This document shows, one piece after another, positions 49,720 through 58,597 of a stretch of DNA of 64,000 nucleotides. The notes below the pieces were generated by a model that was not told the origin of the DNA, searched no databases, and worked only from the letters and a program-made list of their open reading frames with translations. The translations under genes and the position numbers were made by a program. Positions within the stretch are counted from its first letter, which is position 1. The number at the start of each line of letters is the position of its first letter. This stretch comes from DATKMK01 sp035541895 (GTDB lineage Bacteria; Desulfobacterota; Binatia; HRBIN30; JACQVA1), in NCBI GenBank assembly GCA_035541895.1, contig DATKMK010000043.1:62001-126000 (forward strand). Direction: 5' to 3'.

Positions 49720-52095
49720 GTGGCGCGCGAACGGGTGGAGGCGGTGGTGCCGGTGGGAGCGACACCGAAGCGGGACGCGGCGAGTGCCGATTCGGCGCCG
49801 CGGCGGAAGAAGTCGCCGCCCTCGGCCAGTGCCTCGGCCGCGGTGCGCGTCCTGGATGAAGTTGTAGCGGTCGTCGCGCTCGCCGCCGCGATCTTCGCAC
49901 TGGTCAGTTTTCTCTCCTACCAACGCGGTGCGACCGGCAACAATCTCGGCGGCCCAGTCGGCTATGGGTTGGCCAACGGTGTCCTCCAAGCACTGGGACT
50001 GGCGGCGTACCTGTTGCCGGTGTTGGTGATCGCGATCGCCGCGATGCTGTTCCGTCAGGCGACGCACGAACTGCAAGCGAGCCGCGCCGCCGGCGGCGCA
50101 ACGTTGGTGATCATCGTCGCCATTGCCTTCGGTCTGCTGCGACCCGATCGCGACGTCGCGGTAGCCGGCGGATGGATCGGAGGCTTCATCGCGACGATTC
50201 TCCGCGAAGCCTTCGGTCTCGGCGGTGCGACGGTGCTGACCGTCTCGCTCCTCTTGGTTGCGTTCGTCTTCACCACCAGCATCTCGTTGCGGCTGGCGGC
50301 GACCGGACTCGCGCGCGGCGTGAGCGCGGGCTGGTCTGGAACCCGATCGCGCTGGGCGAGGTGGCGCGCGCGTCCGGCAACTCACGCTGCGGACTCGCCG
50401 AAGAATGTGAAGCACGAGTCGCCGCCGCCGGCCGAACCGCCGGTCATCTTGCTCAAGGATGCCATCGAAGACGACGAGCCGCCGGCGGTTGAATCAGTTG
50501 ACCCGGTCGTGGTGGCGCCGGCACCACCGCCGAAGCCGGTCGAAAAGCCGCCACGGCCGGTTGTGCAAGAGGAGCTGCACTTCTCGATCGAAGGCCACTA
50601 TCAAGTGCCGACGAGCATGTTTCTCGACCTGCCCAAGCGCAGCGGCGTGCGTGTCGACGAAGAAGCGCTGCGCAAGAGTTCGCAGATTCTCGAAACCAAA
50701 CTCGCCGACTTCGGCATTCAAGGGAAAGTCACAGCGGTGCGACCCGGCCCGGTGATCACGACGTTCGAGATCGAGCCCGCGCCCGGCGTCAAGGTGAATC
50801 GGATCGTCACGTTGGCCGACGACTTGGCGATGGCCCTGCGTGCCGTCGGCGTGCGTATCCTCGCGCCGGTCCCCGGCACTGCGGTGGTCGGCATCGAGGT
50901 CGCCAACCCCCGCCGCGAGCAGATTTCGCTGAAGGAACTGATCGACAGCGAGCCATACGCCCAATCCGAATCGCCGCTGACGCTGGCCCTCGGCAAGGAT
51001 ACCGCCGGCAACCCGACGGTGGCGGACCTGGCGCGAATGCCGCACTTGCTGGTCGCCGGCGCCACCGGCACGGGCAAATCGGTGTCGCTCAACGCGATGA
51101 TCATGAGCATCCTGCACAAGGCCTCGCCGCGCGACGTCCGCTTCGTCATGATCGATCTCAAGATGCTGGAGCTGTCGGTCTACGAGGACATCCCGCACCT
51201 CTTGGTGCCGGTCGTCACCGATCCGAAGAAAGCAGTCGTGGTGCTCAAGAATCTCTGCGATCAAATGGACGAGCGCTACCGCGTCATGAAGTCGCTCGGC
51301 GTGCGCAACATCGACGGCTACAACCGCATCGTCGATCGCGAGGAGCAAGAGCGTAAGGCCGGCGTCATCGAGCTGAAGGAGGTGGTCGACGGCGAAGATG
51401 AGGACGATGTGACGCCGTCGACACCGGTGCGGGAGCACCTGCCGAAGATCGTGGTGATCATCGACGAGCTGGCCGATTTGATGATGACCGTCGGGCGCAA
51501 CGTCGAGGAGCCGATCACGCGGTTGGCGCAGAAGGCACGCGCGGCCGGCATTCACCTCATCCTCGCCACCCAGCGGCCGTCGGTCGACGTCATCACCGGC
51601 CTGATCAAAGCCAACTTCCCAGCCCGCATCTCCTTCCAGGTCACCGCACGCGTCGACTCGCGCACCATCCTCGATCACATCGGGGCCGAACGCCTGCTCG
51701 GCGGCGGCGACATGCTGTACTTGCCGCCGGGTACCGCGCGCGTACAGCGACTGCACGGCGCGTACGTGTCGGAGGACGAGATTCGCAAAGTCGTCGACTT
51801 CATCAAGCGCCAGAGTTCGCCGGTCTACGCCTTCGGTCTGCTCGAGAGCGACGACGAGGAAGACGCCGCACCCGGCGAGGTTGATGAGTTGGAAGACGCG
51901 CTCTACGATCAGGCCGTGCGTCTGGTCACCGAAAGCCGTCAGGCATCGATCTCATGGGTACAGCGTCGGCTGCGGATCGGCTACAATCGCGCGGCGCGCA
52001 TGATCGAACGCATGGAACGCGAAGGCGTCATCACCGCCAGCGAAGGTGGCCGCCCACGAGAAGTGATCGCGCGGCGGATAGATGGTGAGTCGTGA
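49720..52095 (+). CDS. ftsK: FtsK/SpoIIIE family DNA translocase
   Basis: 791 residues. Four hydrophobic helices between ~45 and ~190 anchor it at the septum. A Pro/Glu-rich linker follows, then the motor: alpha domain from ~280, Walker A G-A-T-G-T-G-K-S at 447-454, Walker B V-V-I-I-D-E-L-A-D near 577-585, A-T-Q-R-P-S-V-D. The gamma winged-helix DNA-orienting domain lies at ~720-790 (S-W-V-Q-R-R-L-R-I-G-Y-N-R-A-A). It pumps DNA and helps resolve chromosome dimers at division. GTG start right after rnj; the stop GTGA-overlaps lolA, an ftsK-lolA order known from other Gram-negatives. Confidence 0.96.
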   Translation: MARERVEAVVPVGATPKRDAASADSAPRRKKSPPSASASAAVRVLDEVVAVVALAAAIFALVSFLSYQRGATGNNLGGPVGYGLANGVLQALGLAAYLLPVLVIAIAAMLFRQATHELQASRAAGGATLVIIVAIAFGLLRPDRDVAVAGGWIGGFIATILREAFGLGGATVLTVSLLLVAFVFTTSISLRLAATGLARGVSAGWSGTRSRWARWRARPATHAADSPKNVKHESPPPAEPPVILLKDAIEDDEPPAVESVDPVVVAPAPPPKPVEKPPRPVVQEELHFSIEGHYQVPTSMFLDLPKRSGVRVDEEALRKSSQILETKLADFGIQGKVTAVRPGPVITTFEIEPAPGVKVNRIVTLADDLAMALRAVGVRILAPVPGTAVVGIEVANPRREQISLKELIDSEPYAQSESPLTLALGKDTAGNPTVADLARMPHLLVAGATGTGKSVSLNAMIMSILHKASPRDVRFVMIDLKMLELSVYEDIPHLLVPVVTDPKKAVVVLKNLCDQMDERYRVMKSLGVRNIDGYNRIVDREEQERKAGVIELKEVVDGEDEDDVTPSTPVREHLPKIVVIIDELADLMMTVGRNVEEPITRLAQKARAAGIHLILATQRPSVDVITGLIKANFPARISFQVTARVDSRTILDHIGAERLLGGGDMLYLPPGTARVQRLHGAYVSEDEIRKVVDFIKRQSSPVYAFGLLESDDEEDAAPGEVDELEDALYDQAVRLVTESRQASISWVQRRLRIGYNRAARMIERMEREGVITASEGGRPREVIARRIDGES

Positions 52096-52811
52096 GTGGA
52101 ATTCGAGGCAGTTGCATTGTCATCGTCGCCGCTGTGTGGCTGTTGCCAATGCACGGCGCTGGGGCAGACTCTGATGCGGCCAGTCTCGACTCACGACTCA
52201 CGACTCACGATTCACCAGTCGCCGCTGTCGTCGGCGCCGTCCAGCAACGTTACGATGCGACGACGGATTTCACCGCCGATGTCCGACAGGAGATGACCGT
52301 CGCGAGTTTGGGCAAAACGCTCAACGCGCGCGGCACCGTGTCGTTTCGACGGCCGGGTAAACTGCGCTGGCAGCTCGGCGACGGCTCCGGTCAATTGATC
52401 GTCGCCGACGGCACGACGTTGTGGCTGTATCAGCCCGACGACAAACAGGTCCTCAAAGCGCCGTTCCAATCGGCCTTCCGCGCCTCCACGCCGATCTCGT
52501 TTCTGCTCGGCGTCGGCCGCATCGCCGACGACTTCGATGCGTCGCTTGACCCGCCCGATCCGCAGCACGCGGACGAACTCACGTGGTTGAAGCTGATCCC
52601 GCGCCAAGGCGACGGCACGCTCGGCTGGCTCCGGCTGGGCGTTGACCCGAAAACCTACGACATCGCCGCCGCCGAAATCCACGATCAGGTGGGCAATCTG
52701 ACCCGTTTGCAATTCGCCAATTTCAGACGCGGCGTCGGTCTCGATGACAAACTGTTCGTATTCAAAGTCCCCGACGGCGTCGACGTAGTCGAGGCACCTA
52801 TTGGATTTTAG
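52092..52811 (+). CDS. lolA: Outer membrane lipoprotein carrier protein LolA
   Basis: 239 residues. A signal peptide (residues 1-25, V-I-V-A-A-V-W-L-L core, cut near A-G-A-D) leads to the periplasm. The mature part has Q-Q-R-Y-D-A-T-T-D-F-T-A-D-V-R-Q, R-P-G-K-L-R-W-Q, T-L-W-L-Y-Q-P-D-D-K-Q-V and a late L-T-R-L-Q-F strand, all typical of LolA. It ferries lipoproteins from LolCDE to the outer membrane. The ~10 residues after the signal peptide (33-42) are encoded by a dispersed ACTCACGA-type DNA repeat. The start overlaps the ftsK stop. Confidence 0.9.
   Translation: MSGIRGSCIVIVAAVWLLPMHGAGADSDAASLDSRLTTHDSPVAAVVGAVQQRYDATTDFTADVRQEMTVASLGKTLNARGTVSFRRPGKLRWQLGDGSGQLIVADGTTLWLYQPDDKQVLKAPFQSAFRASTPISFLLGVGRIADDFDASLDPPDPQHADELTWLKLIPRQGDGTLGWLRLGVDPKTYDIAAAEIHDQVGNLTRLQFANFRRGVGLDDKLFVFKVPDGVDVVEAPIGF
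52188..52216. repeat. ACTCACG-word repeat inside lolA
   Basis: Three tandem GACTCAC words followed by GATTCACC lie within the lolA reading frame. An inverted copy (GGTGAGTCGTGAGTGG) is at 52084-52099 across the ftsK stop/lolA start. The two can form a long-range stem. Confidence 0.75.
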
Positions 52812-52812
52812 G

Positions 52813-52890
52813 GTGAATCGAGAGTGGTGAATCGTGAGTAGTCCGATTCATCCGATGCCTTTTCCTCCCACTCACGACTCACCACTCACC
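52813..52890. repeat. Inverted pair of the same repeat words after lolA
   Basis: GTGAATCGAGAGTGGTGAATC begins at 52813 right after the lolA stop, and CACTCACGACTCACCACTC begins at 52869; the two are near reverse complements. The AT-rich centre holds no gene. The yajQ ribosome-binding site CAGGAGG lies just past the second arm. Confidence 0.65.
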
Positions 52891-52906
52891 GAAACAGGAG
52901 GTCCCC

Positions 52907-53392
52907 ATGCCGTCATTCGACGTGGTCTCGCAGGTCGATCGCCAGGAAATCGACAACGCGCTCAACCAGGCGCGCAAGGAAATCAGCCAGCGCTACGACT
53001 TCAAAGATACCAAAACCACCATCGAAACCGAGAAGGATGACATCCACATCAACTCGGTCGACGATTTCAAGGTCAAGGCGACGGTCGAGGTGCTGCAAGA
53101 AAAGCTCTCGCGTCGGCAGGTGCCGTTGAAGGCGTTGGTCTACGGCGCGATCGAACCCGCCGGCGGCGGGCGCGCCAAGCAGACGATCACCGTGCAGCAA
53201 GGCATCGCGACCGAGAAGGCGCGCGACATCGTCAAGGAGATCAAGGACTCGAAGCTCAAGGTGCAAGCGCAGATTCAAGGCGATCAAGTGCGCGTCACCG
53301 GCAAGAAGCGCGACGATCTGCAGGCGGCGATTGCGCTGCTCAAGCAACACGACTTCGGGCTCCCGCTGCAGTTCGTGAACTTCCGCGACTGA
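52907..53392 (+). CDS. yajQ: YajQ family nucleotide-binding protein
   Basis: 161 residues matching the whole family: M-P-S-F-D-V-V-S-Q-V-D start, R-Y-D-F-K-D-T-K-T, L-K-A-L-V-Y-G-A-I-E-P-A, I-K-D-S-K-L-K-V-Q-A-Q-I-Q-G-D-Q-V-R-V-T-G-K-K-R-D-D-L-Q and F-V-N-F-R-D end. Some members bind cyclic di-GMP and act with transcription factors. CAGGAGG precedes the ATG. It stands alone after the repeat pair. Confidence 0.96.
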   Translation: MPSFDVVSQVDRQEIDNALNQARKEISQRYDFKDTKTTIETEKDDIHINSVDDFKVKATVEVLQEKLSRRQVPLKALVYGAIEPAGGGRAKQTITVQQGIATEKARDIVKEIKDSKLKVQAQIQGDQVRVTGKKRDDLQAAIALLKQHDFGLPLQFVNFRD

Positions 53393-53442
53393 GGTGAGCG
53401 CACGGCTGGACTTCGTTCACCGTGTCGGCGTAAATCACGCGC

Positions 53443-54888
53443 ATGACCGACGATCTTGCAGCTTTAGACGCCACCGCGCAGGCTGACCTCGTTCGGCGCG
53501 GCCAAATCAGTCCATGCGAGCTGGTGGACGCCGCGATCGCGCGCATCGAGCGCGTCAATCCGCAGATCAATGCTGTGATCATTCCGCGCTTCGACGCGGC
53601 CCGGCGAGAGGCGTCAGCACCGCTGCCCGACGGACCGTTTCGCGGGGTGCCGTTCCTCTTGAAGGACCTCGACACCTTCTCCGCCAACGATCCGTACCAC
53701 GCCGGCACACGATTCCTTCGTGACGCGAAGTTTGTCGCCGATCATGATTCGTATCTCGTGCAGAAATTTCGCGCCGCCGGCTTCGTCGTCGTCGGTAAGA
53801 CCAACACACCCGAGTTCGGTCTCAACGTTACGACCGAGCCGGCGACTTACGGAGCCAGCCGCAATCCGTGGAACACCGCGCACTCGACCGGCGGTTCGAG
53901 TGGCGGGTCTGCTGCGGCCGTGGCCGCCGGGCTGGTACCCGCCGCGCACGCCAGCGACGGCGGCGGATCGGTTCGTATCCCGGCGAGCGAATGCGGCCTG
54001 GTCGGACTCAAACCCTCACGCGGGCGGGTGTCGTTAGGGCCGGACTACGGCGAATACTGGCATGGATTGGTGATCTCGCACGCCGTGACGCGATCGGTCC
54101 GCGATTGCGCAGCGATCCTCGACGCGATCGCCGGGCCGATGTCGGGCGATCCCTATTTCGCGCCGCCACCAACGCGGTCGTACGCGAGCGAGGCCGGCAC
54201 CGCGCCGGGACGTCTGCGCATCGGTGTCCTCGCACACATCCCCGGCAGCGTGGCGAAGTTGCATTCGGACTGTGCGGCGGCGGTCGGCAACGCTGCCACG
54301 CTGCTCGAATCGCTCGGTCACTCCGTTGAACTCGCGTATCCGCCCGCGCTCGATGAGCACGAGCCGACCACCCAGCACTTCATGACGTTGATCACCAGTT
54401 GGACAGCGGCCGGTCTCGACGCGTGGGGCGAAAAACTCGGGCGTGTGCTCACGGCACACGATGTCGAGCCCGCGACCTGGACGTTTGCCGAACTCGGCCG
54501 CGCTGCGACGGCCGCGCAATATCTCAACGCGATCGATCAGCTCCACGCGTTCACGCGCCGGATGGCTGATTGGTGGACCGGCGGATTTGACCTCCTGGTG
54601 ACGCCGACGCTCGGGGAGCCGCCGCCAAAGCTCGGCGAACTGGTGCCGCCAGCCGACAATCCGCTCGCCGGTTTGGCGCGCAGCCTCGGGCTGATCCCGT
54701 TCACCGCGCAGTTCAACATCACCGGTCAGCCGGCGATGTCACTGCCCCTCCATTGGAACGCAGCCGGGTTGCCGATCGGCGTCCAGTTCATCGCGGCATA
54801 CGGTCGCGAAGACATATTGTTGCGGATCGCGGCGCAGCTCGAAGCCGCACAACCGTGGGCACACCGCCGTCCCTCAGTTCACGCCTAG
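53443..54888 (+). CDS. Amidase (amidase signature family)
   Basis: 481 residues. Ser-cisSer-Lys triad positions are visible: Lys in F-L-L-K-D-L-D near 71, and the S-T-G-G-S-S-G-G-S-A-A-A-V-A-A-G signature with cis-Ser and nucleophile Ser (D-G-G-G-S-V-R-I-P-A). It hydrolyses a carboxamide; it is not part of a GatCAB locus, as GatB and GatC are absent. ATG 53443 is used. No clear ribosome-binding site. Monocistronic. Confidence 0.9.
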   Translation: MTDDLAALDATAQADLVRRGQISPCELVDAAIARIERVNPQINAVIIPRFDAARREASAPLPDGPFRGVPFLLKDLDTFSANDPYHAGTRFLRDAKFVADHDSYLVQKFRAAGFVVVGKTNTPEFGLNVTTEPATYGASRNPWNTAHSTGGSSGGSAAAVAAGLVPAAHASDGGGSVRIPASECGLVGLKPSRGRVSLGPDYGEYWHGLVISHAVTRSVRDCAAILDAIAGPMSGDPYFAPPPTRSYASEAGTAPGRLRIGVLAHIPGSVAKLHSDCAAAVGNAATLLESLGHSVELAYPPALDEHEPTTQHFMTLITSWTAAGLDAWGEKLGRVLTAHDVEPATWTFAELGRAATAAQYLNAIDQLHAFTRRMADWWTGGFDLLVTPTLGEPPPKLGELVPPADNPLAGLARSLGLIPFTAQFNITGQPAMSLPLHWNAAGLPIGVQFIAAYGREDILLRIAAQLEAAQPWAHRRPSVHA

Positions 54889-54917
54889 TCGGGGGAAGAC
54901 ACGACTCTGCCCTCCGC

Positions 54918-54957
54918 GACCAACACCAACGCCGGCGCCAGTCACCACTACCGGCAG
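54918..54957. repeat. CACCAACACC/CCAGTCACC-word tract
   Basis: CCAACACCAACGCCGGCGCCAG, then TCACCACTACCGG, lies between the convergent amidase and CoA-transferase genes and includes the last codons of the latter. Same word family as 41663-41711. Confidence 0.5.
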
Positions 54958-57335
54958 ACGCCGCCTTCGATCAGCCGCGCCACTTCATCGCGCCCGAGCC
55001 CAATCCAGCGGCTCAAGACATCTTCGGTATCAGCGCCGAGCAGCGGTGCGGGAGCGGCGGTCGTGAACGCGGTGCGACTCATACGAATCGGATTCGCCGC
55101 GTGGCGCTCAGCGCCGACCTCCGGATGCTGGAGCGTAATGATCGCAGCACGGGCCGCGAGATGTTCATCGGCACGGAGATCGTCAGGACTCAAGACTGTC
55201 ATCGCTGAGACGCCGGCCGTTTGAAGCGTCGCCGACGCTTCCTCGGGGCTGCGCGTGCGTGTCCATTCGGAGACGCGCGCGTCGATTTCATCGCGCGCGG
55301 CCAACCGACCGGCCAACGTCGCGTAACGCGGATCGTGCGCCCACCCGACGCACGCTGCAAAGCGTTTCCACGCCTCGTCGCCGACAACCGCGATCGCACA
55401 CCACCTGTCCTCACCGGTCTCGCGCGGCGTGCATGGGTAAACGCCGTGCGGCGCCGCGTACTCGGCGGCATTGCCGGTTTGCATCGGCGCGCGGCCGCGA
55501 CACGGCGACTCCAAGTAGACTTCGCCCATCACGAAGGCCGCCGCCTCGGTTTGGGCCATCTCAATGAATTGGCCGTCGCCCGTGCGATTCCGGTGTTCGA
55601 GGGCAGCCAGCACCGCAATGGTGGCGATGCGGCTGGCGATGTGGTCAGGATGGTTGAGGGATGAACCCGCCGGATACGGCGAGTCGGGATGGTTCCACAA
55701 CCAATTGGCGCCGGCGAAGCAGGAATTGAGCGGACCGAACGACGGCGCTTCCCCGAGCGGGCCACCGCGCCCGAAGCCCTGCGAGGCAACGTAGATCACG
55801 TCGGGCCGCTGCCGGCGTACATGCTCGTAGTCGAGTCCCCAACTCTGCACCACGCCGCCGCGATTGTTTTCGACGATGACGTCGGCCGAGGCGCACAGTT
55901 GGAGCGCCAACTCGCGGCCGCGCGGCGTGCGCAGATCGAGGCACACGCTCCTCTGCCCGCGTGACTCGTCGTTGAACGTCCACGCACGATTCGGTGTGTC
56001 GGGCTCGAGCGTGACCGCGCGCAGGAAGTCGAGGTTGGCGCGCGACTCGATCTTGATCACGTCGGCGCCCAGCTCGGCGAGATACCAGCCGACCTCGGGA
56101 ATCGCGGCACCAACGCCGAGATCAACGACCCGCAAGTCGCGCAGCAACGGTTGCGAGTCGCCGCCGGCCGGAGAATCCGCGGCCCGCGGAGGGAATTCGC
56201 CGCCATCATCTTCATCCGGCGCCGGCGCCGGGCGGCGCAGGACCGCCGGCGTCGCGGAAAACCGCACCGGCAGCGGCGCAAACGGCGCATCGCCCAGGTG
56301 CGGAAAATCCGTCGTCTCGAAGTACTGGCGTACTCGAGTCTGCCCTTCGGCGACGAAGTCGTCGGGCGCGTTCACCGGCGCCATCGGCACGCCCAGGCGC
56401 CGGGCTTCGTCGAACACTTCGGCCCGCGAGCGCGCGCGTAGCGCGTCGCCGGCAAGCTGCCGGATCACGTCACCACCGACGAGGCGCAGCAGCGGGTTCT
56501 CCCACTCCGGTCCAGCCAGCGCTTCCGGCCGTCCGATCAACGTCAGAAAGCCACGCCAGTGCCGAACCGTGCCGGCCAACACGCGTACGTGGCCGTCCGC
56601 TGTCGGCAGCACCAAGTAGCTCCCGTCCGCGTTACGCGGCGGCGACGCCGGCAGCATGGGATAGAGTCGCGCATAGTCCGCCAGCGGAATCGCCCACGGA
56701 TAGAGGCCGCTGAGCGCAGCCTCTTGCACCGATACTTCGATCGTCTGGCCCTCGCCGTGACGCGCGCGATCAAGCACGGCGGTGAGTGCGCCCATGACCC
56801 CGAACGCGGCCGCGCAATCGTGGGCGGCGTATCCCGGCAACCAGCACGGCGGTCGATCGGGAAACCCCGAGGCGCACAACGCTCCCGACGCCGCGAACGC
56901 CGTCAGCGGCTCGGCGCGCCACTGCGCACGCGGGCCGCTCAAGCCGAAGTCGGCCATGATCAGGTGTACGAGATGCGGATGCCGCGCGTGCACGGCGTCC
57001 GGCGCGAGGTCGTAACGGCCGCGTTCGCTGGGGGTCAGGTTTTCGATCAGAACATCGGAGCGATCGCACAACGCCATGAAACGGCGCCGGCCTTCGGCGG
57101 TATCGAGATCGATCACCGCCCCGCGCTTGTTGGCATTGCGGAACAAAAACGGCAGCGATCGATCCGGTGCCACGACCTCGCCCGCAAACGGCGCGCGCAA
57201 CCGGTCGGCTTCTCCTCCCGGCGGTTCGACCTTGATGACGTCGGCGCCGAGATCGGCGAGCATGCGGGCGGCGAGCGCCCCGCGCAGATCGGTCAAATCG
57301 ACAACCCGTAGATGTGCCAAGGCCGGCGTCGGCAT
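54948..57335 (-). CDS. Fused tandem CaiB/BaiF (class III) CoA-transferase
   Basis: 795 residues formed by two complete class III CoA-transferase modules in one chain: ~1-395 and ~420-795, joined by an acidic Pro-rich linker. Each starts L-R-V-V-D-L and has A-D-V-I-K-(V/I)-E. The catalytic Asp is present in both, Asp173 in Y-A-A-H-D-C-A and Asp564 in N-H-P-D-H-I-A-S, each followed by an A-L-x-x-R-x-R-x-G-x-G-Q. These enzymes normally form an interlinked homodimer of ~400-residue chains that moves CoA between carboxylic acids. I use ATG 57335; the frame upstream runs antisense to the alcohol dehydrogenase. Confidence 0.9.
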   Translation of the reverse strand: MPTPALAHLRVVDLTDLRGALAARMLADLGADVIKVEPPGGEADRLRAPFAGEVVAPDRSLPFLFRNANKRGAVIDLDTAEGRRRFMALCDRSDVLIENLTPSERGRYDLAPDAVHARHPHLVHLIMADFGLSGPRAQWRAEPLTAFAASGALCASGFPDRPPCWLPGYAAHDCAAAFGVMGALTAVLDRARHGEGQTIEVSVQEAALSGLYPWAIPLADYARLYPMLPASPPRNADGSYLVLPTADGHVRVLAGTVRHWRGFLTLIGRPEALAGPEWENPLLRLVGGDVIRQLAGDALRARSRAEVFDEARRLGVPMAPVNAPDDFVAEGQTRVRQYFETTDFPHLGDAPFAPLPVRFSATPAVLRRPAPAPDEDDGGEFPPRAADSPAGGDSQPLLRDLRVVDLGVGAAIPEVGWYLAELGADVIKIESRANLDFLRAVTLEPDTPNRAWTFNDESRGQRSVCLDLRTPRGRELALQLCASADVIVENNRGGVVQSWGLDYEHVRRQRPDVIYVASQGFGRGGPLGEAPSFGPLNSCFAGANWLWNHPDSPYPAGSSLNHPDHIASRIATIAVLAALEHRNRTGDGQFIEMAQTEAAAFVMGEVYLESPCRGRAPMQTGNAAEYAAPHGVYPCTPRETGEDRWCAIAVVGDEAWKRFAACVGWAHDPRYATLAGRLAARDEIDARVSEWTRTRSPEEASATLQTAGVSAMTVLSPDDLRADEHLAARAAIITLQHPEVGAERHAANPIRMSRTAFTTAAPAPLLGADTEDVLSRWIGLGRDEVARLIEGGVCR

Positions 57336-57363
57336 AGCGACACTGTACGTTGCCAGGCTACCG

Positions 57364-57391
57364 TTCGACAAGTCGGCATTTGCGCTACCAT
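57364..57391 (+). promoter_or_regulatory. Possible sigma-70-type promoter for the alcohol dehydrogenase gene
   Basis: TTCGAC (57364-57369) and TACCAT (57386-57391) are spaced by 16 bp, in the 93-bp gap between divergent starts. GGGAGG at 57411-57416 is the ribosome-binding site. Match to consensus is moderate. Confidence 0.35.
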
Positions 57392-57428
57392 GCGTGAAAC
57401 TCCGCCGCGTGGGAGGCATCGAACCAAC

Positions 57429-58544
57429 ATGAAGGCCATCGCCGTGTTTCCGAACAACAAAACCGCCGATCTGATCAACCACGAGACGCCGAAGGTCGCC
57501 GCTCCGACCGACGTCAAGGTGCGTATCCTCGACGTCGGTATTTGCGGCACCGACCGCGAGATCTGTACGTTCGAGTACGGCACTCCGCCGGCCGGATCGG
57601 ACTATCTCGTGATCGGCCACGAGTCGCTCGGCGAAGTGGTGGAGGTTGGCCCCAGCGTAACACGGGTGAAGGTGGGCGACCTGGTGGTCCCTATGGTCCG
57701 TCGGCCCTGCCCGCACGCCGAGTGCATCGCGTGTCGCGCCGGGCGCCAGGACTTTTGCTACACCGGCGACTTCACCGAACGCGGCATCAGCGGACGTCAC
57801 GGGTTCATGACCGAACTCGTGGTCGATCACGAACAGTACATGAACGTCGTGCCCCGCGCGCTGCGCGAGGTCGCGATTCTCGTCGAGCCGTTGACGATCG
57901 CGGAAAAGGCCCTCAAGCAAATCTTCCAGGTCCAGATGCGTCTGCCGTGGGCGGCGCCGGTCGAGCCCGGCAGGATGGCGCGCAATAGCCATCGCGCCGT
58001 CGTTCTCGGCGCCGGTCCGGTCGGGTTGCTCGGCGCGATGACGTTGCGCGTCGCCGACTTCGACACCTTCGTGTACTCGCGCGAGCCTGCCCCCAACGCC
58101 AAGTCGCAGCTCGTCGAGGCGATCGGGGCGCACTACGTCTCGTCGACGACCGACTCGATCGACCAGCTTGCCGCACGCGTCGGCAACATCGACGTGGTGT
58201 ACGAAGCGACCGGCGCATCGTCGCTATCATTCGAGGTCATGAAGGTGCTCGGCACCAACGGCGTGTTTGTCTTCACCGGCGTGCCCGGCCGCAAGGCGCC
58301 GATCCAGGTCGACACCGATCTGATCATGCGCGACGCCGTGCTCAAGAACCAAGTCATCTTCGGCACCGTCAACGCCGGCCGCGAGACCTTCGAGGACGCC
58401 ATCCGCGATCTCGGCATCTTCATGCAGCGCTGGCCCGCTGCGGTTCGGGGCCTGATCACCGGGCGTTTCCCGATCGAGGCCTCCCGCGATCTGCTGTTCG
58501 GTCAGCCGACCGGTATCAAGAACGTCATTGCCGTCTCGTCGTAG
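57429..58544 (+). CDS. Zinc-dependent alcohol/glucose dehydrogenase (MDR superfamily)
   Basis: 371 residues. Catalytic zinc ligands Cys39 (G-I-C-G-T-D) and His64-Glu65 (I-G-H-E-S-L-G-E) are present, and a structural-zinc lobe has Cys94, 99, 102 and 110. The Rossmann loop V-L-G-A-G-P-V-G-L-L-G near 198-208 binds NAD(P). The D-x-x-H-E-Q-Y-M segment and R-R-P-C-P-H resemble bacterial/archaeal glucose dehydrogenases more than threonine dehydrogenases. Divergent from the CoA-transferase gene. Confidence 0.87.
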   Translation: MKAIAVFPNNKTADLINHETPKVAAPTDVKVRILDVGICGTDREICTFEYGTPPAGSDYLVIGHESLGEVVEVGPSVTRVKVGDLVVPMVRRPCPHAECIACRAGRQDFCYTGDFTERGISGRHGFMTELVVDHEQYMNVVPRALREVAILVEPLTIAEKALKQIFQVQMRLPWAAPVEPGRMARNSHRAVVLGAGPVGLLGAMTLRVADFDTFVYSREPAPNAKSQLVEAIGAHYVSSTTDSIDQLAARVGNIDVVYEATGASSLSFEVMKVLGTNGVFVFTGVPGRKAPIQVDTDLIMRDAVLKNQVIFGTVNAGRETFEDAIRDLGIFMQRWPAAVRGLITGRFPIEASRDLLFGQPTGIKNVIAVSS

Positions 58545-58560
58545 GGCAGGCATCCCATTC

Positions 58561-58590
58561 TTGACTGAGGATTCTAGAATGCATATTCTA
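58561..58590 (+). promoter_or_regulatory. Promoter with overlapping palindromic operator for tetR
   Basis: TTGACT (58561-58566) and TATTCT (58584-58589) are spaced by exactly 17 bp. Between and over the -10 lie ATTCTAGAAT (58571-58580, a perfect palindrome) and a second half-site ATTCTA (58585-58590), so TAGAAT/ATTCTA arms flank a 4-bp centre. Transcription would start near 58596, two bases before the TetR ATG. This AT-rich patch stands out from its surroundings and suggests autorepression. Confidence 0.65.
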
Positions 58591-58597
58591 AAATTCC

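Noticed and set aside
52188..52216. Tandem GACTCAC words as a possible CRISPR or regulator array
   Set aside because: No spacers of regular length; the words sit inside the lolA reading frame and match dispersed extragenic repeats.
57336..58133. Extension of the CoA-transferase frame by 266 residues upstream
   Set aside because: It is antisense to the clearly real zinc alcohol dehydrogenase and has no family similarity; the CoA-transferase domain begins right at ATG 57335.
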